A stretch of DNA of 42,144 nucleotides from Spartobacteria bacterium (GTDB lineage: Bacteria > Verrucomicrobiota > Verrucomicrobiia > Chthoniobacterales > Chthoniobacteraceae), in NCBI GenBank assembly GCA_021324395.1, contig JAJPJG010000009.1:1-42144 (forward strand). The letters are read 5' to 3'. The position numbers and the translations under genes were made by a program. Positions 25,028 through 32,197 of the stretch are shown one piece after another (position 1 is the stretch's first letter; each line of letters opens with the position of its first letter). Under the pieces are notes generated by a model that was given only the letters and a program-made list of their open reading frames with translations, searched no databases and was not told the DNA's origin.

Positions 25028-26011
25028 ATGGACTGGAAAAAACAAACTGTGCTCGTCACCGGCGCCGGCGGATTCATCGGCAGCCATCTCACCGAGCGAC
25101 TCGCCCAAAGCGGCGCACGCACGCGGGCATTCCTGCGCTACAATTCGAGTTCGTCGCGCGGCTGGCTCGCGGAATCGGCGCTTAAAGATGACATCGAATT
25201 TTTCTTCGGCGACATACGTGACGGCGAGAGCATGCGCGCCGCGATGCGCGGAGTGGACGTCGTCTTTCATCTCGCCGCGCTGATCGGCATCCCCTACTCG
25301 TATGAAGCGCCGCTGAGCTACGTCCGCACGAATGTCGAAGGCACGCTCAACGCACTGCAGCTCGCGCGAGAGCTTGGCGTGAAGCGTTTCGTGCATACAT
25401 CCACGAGCGAAGTCTACGGCACCGCGCGCGAATTCCCGATCACCGAGGCTCATCCGCTGCAAGGCCAGTCGCCGTATTCCGCGAGCAAAATCGGCGCGGA
25501 TCAAATGGCCGAGTCGTTTTACCGCTCGTTCGAATTGCCAGTAGTAATTTTACGACCGTTTAACACGTTCGGCCCGCGCCAGTCCGCGCGCGCTGTGATT
25601 CCAACGATTATTTCGCAGACGCTGAGCAACAATGAGGTGCGTCTCGGCAGCTTGGATACGAGCCGCGACCTGACGTTCGTTGCGGATACGGTCGAGGGAT
25701 TCATCAAGGCTGCAGAGTCATCGAAAGCTCCGGGAGAGCTCGTGCAACTCGGCACCGGACGAGACGTGACGGTAAAAGAAATCGCGCAGATGATTTTTAA
25801 AATCACCGGCAAGGAACTGCCGATCATTTCGACCGATGAGCGCATTCGTCCGGAAAAGAGCGAGATCGATCGCCTGCTTTCCGACAATTCCAAAGCGCGC
25901 ACTTTGCTCGACTGGCAGCCGCGCCATTCGTTCGAGGATGGCTTGCGCGCTACGGTCGATTGGATGAAACAGCAACTTCACCGTTACGATGCAGACCGCT
26001 ACGTCGTTTGA
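25028..26011 (+). CDS. legB: NDP-GlcNAc 4,6-dehydratase, LegB type
   Basis: 327 aa extended SDR. TGAGGFIGSHL binds NAD; HTSTSEVYGTA carries the Thr-Ser/Asp-Glu dehydratase set; YSASKIGAD has catalytic Tyr150 and Lys154; RPFNTFGPRQSARAVIPT is the substrate loop. It would turn GDP-GlcNAc into the 4-keto-6-deoxy form, first committed step of the legionaminic route. The SEVYG signature is that of 4,6-dehydratases rather than epimerases. Its 3' end overlaps legC by 23 bp. Confidence 0.9.
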   Translation: MDWKKQTVLVTGAGGFIGSHLTERLAQSGARTRAFLRYNSSSSRGWLAESALKDDIEFFFGDIRDGESMRAAMRGVDVVFHLAALIGIPYSYEAPLSYVRTNVEGTLNALQLARELGVKRFVHTSTSEVYGTAREFPITEAHPLQGQSPYSASKIGADQMAESFYRSFELPVVILRPFNTFGPRQSARAVIPTIISQTLSNNEVRLGSLDTSRDLTFVADTVEGFIKAAESSKAPGELVQLGTGRDVTVKEIAQMIFKITGKELPIISTDERIRPEKSEIDRLLSDNSKARTLLDWQPRHSFEDGLRATVDWMKQQLHRYDADRYVV

Positions 26012-27185
26012 ACCCGGCGCGCCGACGCGATCCGGCACGATTCCGCTGAGCGTGCCGGAGATTCGCGGCAACGAAGCGAAATACTTGAGCGAATGCGTGA
26101 GCAGCGGCTGGGTTTCCTCCGTCGGCCCGTTCGTCGATCGTTTTGAACAACAGGTCGCGAATTACATCGGCGCGCGTTGCGCAGTGGCGATGGTGAACGG
26201 CACATCCGCTCTGCACATAGCGCTGCTGCTCGCGGGCGTGAAGCCGGATGACGAAGTGCTCGTTTCCGACCTCACGTTCATCGCCCCGGCAAATGCGATT
26301 CGTTACGCAAACGCGTGGCCGGTGTTCATCGGCGCCAGGCGGGATGATTGGCAAATCGACGCAAACATTGTCCGCGGGTTTTTGGAAAATGAGTGCGTTG
26401 CAAAATCGTCGGCACTTTTTAACAAACGCACGAACCATCGCATCGGTGCGATCATCGCTGTGCACATTCTCGGGCATCCGGCCGATTTGGATGCGCTGTC
26501 GGAAACGGCGCGGCTTTTCGGCATCCCGCTTATCGAGGACTGCGCGGAAGCGATCGGCGCGGAATACAAGAATCGCCGCGTCGGCACATTCGGCCTTTGC
26601 AGCACATTTAGTTTTAACGGCAACAAAGTCATCACGTGCGGCGGCGGCGGAATGCTCGTGACCAATGACGATACGCTCGCCGATCGCGCGAAATACTTGA
26701 GCACGCAAGCCAAGGACGATCCGCTCGAATACGTCCACGAAAACATCGGCTACAATTATCGGCTGACGAATTTGCAGGCCGCAATGGGTTGCGCACAGCT
26801 CGAGCAACTCGACGATTTTCTCGCAATCAAAGCCGACGTCGCGCGCCGTTATCGCGAAGGCTTGGCGGATGTTCCCGGCGTTTCGCTCATGCCCGTCGCG
26901 CCGTGGGCAAAGAGCATTTTTTGGCTGAACACGATCCTGATCGATGAAGCGGTTTTTGGCCGCAGCAGTCGCGAGCTGTTGCGCGAACTTGAAGCACAAC
27001 GGATACAGAGCCGCCCGTTGTGGCAGCCGATGCATCTTTCCGCGGCACATCGTGGAGCGCAGTCCGTGTCGTGTGACATTTCCGAACAGTTATATAACCA
27101 GGCGTTGAGCCTCCCAAGCTCGGTTGGTTTACCTGCCGGGGATCAACAGCGCGTCATTGAAATAATTCGTCATGCAGCCCGTTAG
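25989..27185 (+). CDS. legC: PLP-dependent sugar aminotransferase, LegC type
   Basis: 398 aa DegT/DnrJ/EryC1-family enzyme that aminates the 4-keto sugar with glutamate as donor. ATSxAL-type phosphate loop: AMVNGTSALHIALLL. The internal aldimine Lys213 is in STFSFNGNKVITCGGGGM, and IEDCAEAIGAEY carries the Asp that holds the PLP ring. The C-terminal segment WQPMHLSAAH is typical of LegC/PglE-like members. Full length. Start overlaps legB by 23 bp and end overlaps the second NeuB-like gene by 14 bp. Confidence 0.9.
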   Translation: MQTATSFEPGAPTRSGTIPLSVPEIRGNEAKYLSECVSSGWVSSVGPFVDRFEQQVANYIGARCAVAMVNGTSALHIALLLAGVKPDDEVLVSDLTFIAPANAIRYANAWPVFIGARRDDWQIDANIVRGFLENECVAKSSALFNKRTNHRIGAIIAVHILGHPADLDALSETARLFGIPLIEDCAEAIGAEYKNRRVGTFGLCSTFSFNGNKVITCGGGGMLVTNDDTLADRAKYLSTQAKDDPLEYVHENIGYNYRLTNLQAAMGCAQLEQLDDFLAIKADVARRYREGLADVPGVSLMPVAPWAKSIFWLNTILIDEAVFGRSSRELLRELEAQRIQSRPLWQPMHLSAAHRGAQSVSCDISEQLYNQALSLPSSVGLPAGDQQRVIEIIRHAAR

Positions 27186-28221
27186 CATTGGTCCGTTAAA
27201 GATTGGCGATGGTTTTCCGACGGTGCTGATGACCGAGATCGGCACATTTTTCAATCAGGACATCGATCTCGCCAGTTCGTATTTAAATGCAGCGATCGAT
27301 GCGGGTGTGGCTTTGCTCAAAGGCGAAATCCTCCACGATGCGGATGTCTGTCTGCGCGGATCGCAGCTCGATTACAAATTCAACCATGCTTCCGGCAGCA
27401 AGGTCGAAAATTATCGCACTTTGATTGAGCGGAAAGTCATTCCCCTCGACGGTTACCGAAAAATTTTCGCCGTGGCGAAAAACCGCAATGTGCCGTTTGT
27501 CGCGAGCGTTTACGATTTTGAAGGCGTCGATCTCCTCGTTGAGATGGGCGGCGCGGCGATCAAAATCGCGCGGCACAACATCAATCATTTTCCGCTGATC
27601 GCTTATTCCGCAAAAACAAATCTGCCGGTGATTTTCGACGCGGGCATTGTGTATCTCGATGAAGTTGCACGCGCGGTGCGTTGCGCGCAGGAAAATGGCA
27701 GCGGCGGCGTCATCGTCAATCATCATCCCGGGGCCAATCCCGCGCCGGCGGAAGCGCACAATTTGCGAATGATCGATACTTACAAATGTGCGCTGGGCGT
27801 GCCGGTCGGATTGACCTGCCATTTTCGCGGCGCGGAAGTTTTATACGCTGCGATCGGCGCAGGTGCGAACTTGCTGGAAAAAGGTGTCGTCGATGATCCG
27901 GATCGCGCCGAGCAGGATGTCGTGTCGGCATTGCGGCTCGGCGAAATTGGCGACGTTGTGCGAAAAGTCTCCGACTGCTGGAAAGCGCTCGGTGATGCGC
28001 ATGCGACGCCGAAAGAACCGCGCGATTTGTCGGTTCGCAAAGGCCTGATTGCCCGTCGTCGCATCGCGGCTGGAGAAGTCCTTTGCCGGGAAAACGTCGG
28101 TTTTGCATGGCCACCCGAGGGGATTTCCGTTGATCAGTGGCCAGCGATTGACGGGACAAAAGCCGCGCGCGATTTCGACGCACACGAAGTGATCCGCTGG
28201 AAGGATGTCCGCTTCGAATAA
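27172..28221 (+). CDS. second, strongly divergent NeuB-family protein
   Basis: 349 aa with NeuB layout (TIM barrel plus C-terminal SAF domain LIARRRIAAGEVLCRENV) but altered signatures. IAEAGVNHNG becomes MTEIGTFFNQD: the Glu is kept, the N-H-N-G lost. GYSDHTLG becomes GLTCHFRG (His kept). KHLTLDK...GPDH becomes EKGVVDDPDRAEQD (both His lost). A NYPxP-like GANPAPAEAHNLRMI is kept. It cannot be a redundant copy of LegI. It may use another acceptor, make another deoxy-ulosonic acid, or be a non-catalytic partner. Overlaps legC and the kinase-like gene. Confidence 0.8.
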   Translation: MQPVSIGPLKIGDGFPTVLMTEIGTFFNQDIDLASSYLNAAIDAGVALLKGEILHDADVCLRGSQLDYKFNHASGSKVENYRTLIERKVIPLDGYRKIFAVAKNRNVPFVASVYDFEGVDLLVEMGGAAIKIARHNINHFPLIAYSAKTNLPVIFDAGIVYLDEVARAVRCAQENGSGGVIVNHHPGANPAPAEAHNLRMIDTYKCALGVPVGLTCHFRGAEVLYAAIGAGANLLEKGVVDDPDRAEQDVVSALRLGEIGDVVRKVSDCWKALGDAHATPKEPRDLSVRKGLIARRRIAAGEVLCRENVGFAWPPEGISVDQWPAIDGTKAARDFDAHEVIRWKDVRFE

Positions 28222-29236
28222 CCGCACAAGACCAGCCGAATACGGTTGGGCCGGCGGAGATCAGCCTGGAGAGCTGGTCTTCGCGCATGCAGCGCCGCAA
28301 ATAGTCGCGGAAAAAATCACGGAAATCATCCAGCGCATGGCACAAGGAAAAGTGGATGTCCGCGCGTTGGCAGAAAGCAAAACGCCGGCCGGACGATACT
28401 GCGCGGAAACCAAAGAGCAGGCTTTCTTTGTAAAAGTGAGCGCGCGGCCTGGTGAACCCTCGCTTGAAAAAGCGATTACCAAATTTTTGGAATCCCACGA
28501 AATTGCGGTTGCGCCACTGTTAATCGCGGGTGAGACACTCGTTAGCAAACACTTTAGTTATCGAATCGACGTGCAGCCGTTCATCCCCGGCACGCATTTC
28601 AGCGGTTCGCTCGATGAACTGGCCATAGTCGCGGACGCCCTGCGCAAATGTTATGATGCTTTGCGAGAGTTTCCCGAAGCTTTGCAAGTGCGCGCAATCG
28701 CGTCGGCACGTTATGCGTCGCTTGCCATGGTGCGCGACAAAATCGCCGATGCAATGAAGCGCGATGATTTTTCCATTTTTGCGGAGCAGGAAAATTGGGC
28801 ACGCACAAACACCGGATGGCTTCGCGAGATGGCGCGCGAATTTTCACCGGAGTTTCAGAATTTGCCCGAGGCGCAGTGTCTGCACGGGCAGGTGCATCCC
28901 GCGAACGTCTTGTTCGCTGACGGTCGCGCGGTGCTTCTCGATTTCGAGGAAAGCGTGAAGACCTTTGCGCCGCGTTCCTGGGACATTGCATATTTCGTGC
29001 AGCGATTTTGTCTGCGAGGTGAAAATCCGAGCGCGCGCTTTGCGGCAGTCCGCGAGGCTTACGGTGAGCCGTTTCCGCAGCTTTCGATGATGATGCGACA
29101 ATCGGCATGGCTGTCGATCGCGACGCTCGTGCAGCAACGCGCCGACGGCATTGTCGCGCCCGCTGCGGAATGGGAAAAATTTGTGCAACTCGAACGGCAG
29201 GCGGTGGCGTTTGCGGATATGCTCGATAGCAAATGA
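28205..29236 (+). CDS. aminoglycoside phosphotransferase-like kinase with altered catalytic loop
   Basis: 343 aa APH/choline-kinase-fold protein. An N-lobe Lys is seen in QAFFVKVS. The catalytic loop normally reads HGDxxxxN, here LHGQVHPANVLF (His227, Gln229, Asn234): the catalytic Asp is Gln. The metal-binding motif LLDFEES (DFE for DFG) is kept. Catalysis may be lost or changed, or the protein may be a sugar-binding pseudokinase. If active, it might phosphorylate an amino sugar feeding PtmE or the second NeuB. Overlaps its neighbours by 17 and 4 bp. Confidence 0.75.
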   Translation: MSASNNRTRPAEYGWAGGDQPGELVFAHAAPQIVAEKITEIIQRMAQGKVDVRALAESKTPAGRYCAETKEQAFFVKVSARPGEPSLEKAITKFLESHEIAVAPLLIAGETLVSKHFSYRIDVQPFIPGTHFSGSLDELAIVADALRKCYDALREFPEALQVRAIASARYASLAMVRDKIADAMKRDDFSIFAEQENWARTNTGWLREMAREFSPEFQNLPEAQCLHGQVHPANVLFADGRAVLLDFEESVKTFAPRSWDIAYFVQRFCLRGENPSARFAAVREAYGEPFPQLSMMMRQSAWLSIATLVQQRADGIVAPAAEWEKFVQLERQAVAFADMLDSK

Positions 29237-29925
29237 GTCGCTCGCTTTGTTTTATTCCGGCGCGTGGAGGATCGAAACGGATTCCCCGAAAAAATCTCGC
29301 GCTGCTAGCCGGTAAACCGCTTCTCCAATATTCGATCGAAGTCGCGTTGCAATGCGGAGTTTTCGACGACGTGGTGGTGTCGTCGGAGGACATGGAAATC
29401 CTCGACCTGGCGCAGCGGTGTGGTGCGACCGCAGATGCGCGACCAGCGGCGCTCGCTGCCGATACCGTTCGCTTTGTCGAGGTGCTCGCGGAGTTTTTAA
29501 ATCGAGATTCGCGCCGGTTCGATTTTGTCACCGGCATGCAGCCGACTTCGCCTTTTCGCACGACGGAAGACGTGGCCGGCGGTTTCGAAATGCTGCGGGA
29601 ACAAAATGCGTTTGTGATTTCTGTGACTGAATATCCGACGGCTCCGCAGCTCGCGCTCGATTTTGCCACGGATGGCGTCACGCTTTTAATGCGTGAGCCG
29701 GCGACTTATCAGCGTTCGACACAGAGCCAGGCGCTCGGCCGCGCGTTTCATCCAAACGGTGCGTTCTACATGGCTCCGACGGAAAAATTCCTGGAACACA
29801 AAACCTTTTTCGGTTCGCCGCTGCTCGGCTATGCAATGCCGCGCGAGCGTTCATTCGATATCGACGAGCCGTATCAACTCGCGATCGCCGAATGCATGAT
29901 GCGGCGGCTTACCCGAGATGTTTGA
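29233..29925 (+). CDS. legF: CMP-nonulosonic acid cytidylyltransferase, LegF/NeuA type
   Basis: 230 aa. Activates the nonulosonic acid with CTP so it can be used by a glycosyltransferase. The nucleotide-binding loop IPARGGSKRIPRKNL, VVVSSEDMEILDLA, MQPTSPFRTTEDV and FDIDEPYQLAIAE are family hallmarks. The length matches CMP-legionaminic and CMP-sialic acid synthetases without an added esterase domain. Last gene of the operon; its 3' end overlaps the convergent GNAT gene by 17 bp. Confidence 0.9.
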   Translation: MSRSLCFIPARGGSKRIPRKNLALLAGKPLLQYSIEVALQCGVFDDVVVSSEDMEILDLAQRCGATADARPAALAADTVRFVEVLAEFLNRDSRRFDFVTGMQPTSPFRTTEDVAGGFEMLREQNAFVISVTEYPTAPQLALDFATDGVTLLMREPATYQRSTQSQALGRAFHPNGAFYMAPTEKFLEHKTFFGSPLLGYAMPRERSFDIDEPYQLAIAECMMRRLTRDV

Positions 29926-30373
29926 CCATCACGTCTTCGCCGCTCGCCGGAGAGACATTGGTCTTTTCAAAACCAAACCGTTCATACACTTTTTGCGCCG
30001 CGACATTTTCAGGAGCGACCTTGAGCATCACTTCTTGAATTTCGTTTTCGCGGCACCACGCCAACGCATGCTCCAGCGCGGCTTTGGCGAGCCCGCGATT
30101 TGCGAATGATTTCGTCACGTAAACTCCGAACGCCGGACGTGTAAAACCCTCGTCAAAACCGCGCAGCATGAAAAACCCGGCGAGCAGGCCGTCATATCGA
30201 ATGCTCCAAAACTGATCGCGTTTTATTCCGCCGACGCGTTTGCGCAACGATGCGGCGTCAAATGAAAACGGCCGAAAAAAACGCAGATACTCCGGTTTTT
30301 CATTCAACAACACGTGCGAAAGTTCATCTGCGTCTTCGACACGCAGCGGAGCAATCGCAATTTGCGGTGGCAC
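29909..30373 (-). CDS. GNAT-family N-acetyltransferase
   Basis: 154 aa, GTG start at 30373 overlapping the stop of the preceding gene (TAGTG). The acetyl-CoA motif is GVYVTKSFANRGLAKAALEHAL; motif B is NVAAQKVYERFGFEKT. Transfers acetyl from acetyl-CoA to an amine. No substrate is readable. C. jejuni LegH, which acetylates the 4-amino sugar, belongs to the same fold, and this gene touches legF, so it is a candidate for the missing step, though it sits at the end of the yajC-secDF unit on the other strand. Confidence 0.85.
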   Translation of the reverse strand: MPPQIAIAPLRVEDADELSHVLLNEKPEYLRFFRPFSFDAASLRKRVGGIKRDQFWSIRYDGLLAGFFMLRGFDEGFTRPAFGVYVTKSFANRGLAKAALEHALAWCRENEIQEVMLKVAPENVAAQKVYERFGFEKTNVSPASGEDVMVKHLG

Positions 30374-31188
30374 TATTTTCCCGCAACGGGAACCGCGGTA
30401 ACGGTGACCGGGTTGACGTGATTAAGAACCTGTTGGAGAAACGGATGACCGTGATCGAGGCCGATCATTTTTTCGTCGCGTGTGAGCGTCGCAAAAAACG
30501 CGCTGGTCTTCACCTCGGTTCTGACGATTACGGACAACGGGTTTTGTCGCGGATCGAGGCGCAGGTGTTTGCTCGACCACATGGCCACACCTTTCCCGCG
30601 CACGAGTTGCTCTTCGGACTCGATGATCTCGCCTGAGTTCGTGACGATTTGCACCCAAAACGTGCTCGCGCGAACGAACGGATTGATGAGATACACGTTC
30701 ACGTAAAGTTCGTCGTCGATGCGCGCGGCGGGAAATGTCTCGTAGTAAAACTCGCCCTTCTCGATGCGACGCGGCGCGCCAAAAATGTAAAAGCTGGCGA
30801 TGTGTCCGTGGAAACTGCCGTCGCGCGACATGTAGTGCGCATGCAGCGGCATTGAGATGTTCGGATCGGGCGGATTAAAATCGGGGCTCCAGTTGAACGC
30901 CTCGCCGTAATGGAAGAGCCGCTCCACGCCTAGCTCGCGCGCAATTTGCGCACTGTCGATCGCGAACACGGCATCCAGACTGAGACGCTCGCTCTCACGT
31001 TGCCAGATTGGCTTCACCACGTTGTTCCCGTAAATTTTAACAGTCGAAAAATAGCCCGCTTCCTCGTTGCGGCGCATTTGCATCGGCGTGTAACGGATCG
31101 ACGTCGAGACGTTCTCATCGTGCACGACGAGAAATGCGCTCGGCACCCACTCGCGGATTCGTTTTGGTTTTTTCGTCGGTGCGCTCAT
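30373..31188 (-). CDS. unknown protein, second gene after secDF
   Basis: 271 aa, no recognised domain. It starts with a basic stretch (APTKKPKRIREW), has no signal peptide or membrane segment, and is rich in aromatic beta-strand-like segments (FHGHIASFYIFGAP, DELYVNVYLINPFV, ASTFWVQIVTNSGEII). Several His residues (LHAHYMS, FHGHIASF) could bind metal. One bp separates it from the BFD-type gene, so the two surely act together. Both end in beta-rich segments, which may mean a shared fold. Confidence 0.75.
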   Translation of the reverse strand: MSAPTKKPKRIREWVPSAFLVVHDENVSTSIRYTPMQMRRNEEAGYFSTVKIYGNNVVKPIWQRESERLSLDAVFAIDSAQIARELGVERLFHYGEAFNWSPDFNPPDPNISMPLHAHYMSRDGSFHGHIASFYIFGAPRRIEKGEFYYETFPAARIDDELYVNVYLINPFVRASTFWVQIVTNSGEIIESEEQLVRGKGVAMWSSKHLRLDPRQNPLSVIVRTEVKTSAFFATLTRDEKMIGLDHGHPFLQQVLNHVNPVTVTAVPVAGK

Positions 31189-31189
31189 T

Positions 31190-32188
31190 TCAATGATGCT
31201 GACACATCCAGAGTTTCATCGCATCGATGTGCCAGAAAAAATACATGATCACGTGTTGCGGATTGTCCAACCAGAAGATCGCGGGTGATGCATTTTCGCG
31301 CTCGAAATCGATTTGCGGAAAAAGATCGCGCAACCGCACCCAGCGCGACGCCATCGGCTCCACGCGGATGTGACCGGAGAATTTTTTGCCGCTGAATTGC
31401 ACGTGATAGTCCGATTCATAAACCTTCGGCTGACAGTTTGAGAGCGCCATCCAGCACGTCTGCCCCGGTTCAAAAGGCGATGAATTTTGAAAAAAACCGG
31501 GATCGGTAAAAAGCGCGAATTTATCGTGGTAATGACAGCGGGCGCGTGAAGTCGAATCAGTGTTTACGAGCAGTCCGTAAGGCCGCAGCGAACCGGTCTG
31601 CGCGACATTGTCAAAATCGATATACATCGCCCCAACGACATCGCTGTCGAGCTCGGGAAAAAGATCAGCGGGCGTGCATTCGAGCGTGCCATTGTTGGGC
31701 AGCCGAATGTCGCGTGAGCGCGCGAGTTGAGCGCCCTCTTCGCCATAAAGCGTGACATGAAAATCGACGTGATCGCCGTTCGGATTTTTTTCGCTTTCGG
31801 GAAATTGCAGATTCGAGACGACGAGGTGTGATTCAAGTCCATCCTTGCGCAGAAAAAAAACGCCCGTGCGATATGTTTCGAGCTGCGGTTTTGCCTGGCG
31901 CGCAAACATCGCCCGCACGTTTTTTGAAATTTGTTCCCAGCGATTTTTCTTCGGGAGTTTCTTTGTTTTCTCCTCTTTTTTCTTCAGCACGCGCTCGGCG
32001 AGATGCTCCTCGAGCAGACCTTTGACTTCATATTCGCAACTCGTGCACTGACCGACGATGCCATGGCGATCCTTCAATTCCCGCAGGTTCGGCGATTCCG
32101 ATTCGGCCAGAATTTTCTCGAAATCCTCCGGCGTCACGCGCGCGCAGTGGCAGACATAACGCGTCTCGAGATTGACGGTCTGCTTCAT
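31190..32188 (-). CDS. BFD-like [2Fe-2S] domain protein with unknown C-terminal domain
   Basis: 332 aa. Residues 10-60 carry YVCHCARVTPEDF and GIVGQCTSCEYEV, a CxC-x32-CxxC pattern (Cys13, 15, 48, 51) as in BFD-like [2Fe-2S] domains of bacterioferritin-associated ferredoxin and nitrite reductases. A Lys/Glu-rich linker (VLKKKEEKTKKLPKKNRW) follows, then about 240 residues of unknown, likely beta-rich sequence ending HVIMYFFWHIDAMKLWMCQHH minus one, with clustered Trp, Cys and His. No signal peptide. Nine bp after secDF; 1 bp before the unknown partner gene. Confidence 0.8.
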   Translation of the reverse strand: MKQTVNLETRYVCHCARVTPEDFEKILAESESPNLRELKDRHGIVGQCTSCEYEVKGLLEEHLAERVLKKKEEKTKKLPKKNRWEQISKNVRAMFARQAKPQLETYRTGVFFLRKDGLESHLVVSNLQFPESEKNPNGDHVDFHVTLYGEEGAQLARSRDIRLPNNGTLECTPADLFPELDSDVVGAMYIDFDNVAQTGSLRPYGLLVNTDSTSRARCHYHDKFALFTDPGFFQNSSPFEPGQTCWMALSNCQPKVYESDYHVQFSGKKFSGHIRVEPMASRWVRLRDLFPQIDFERENASPAIFWLDNPQHVIMYFFWHIDAMKLWMCQHH

Positions 32189-32197
32189 CGGACACCG

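Noticed and set aside
25950..27050. 366-codon open frame on the minus strand
   Set aside because: Antisense to legC; no recognisable domain.
28599..29681. 360-codon open frame on the minus strand
   Set aside because: Antisense to the kinase-like gene and legF; Ser/Arg-rich shadow.
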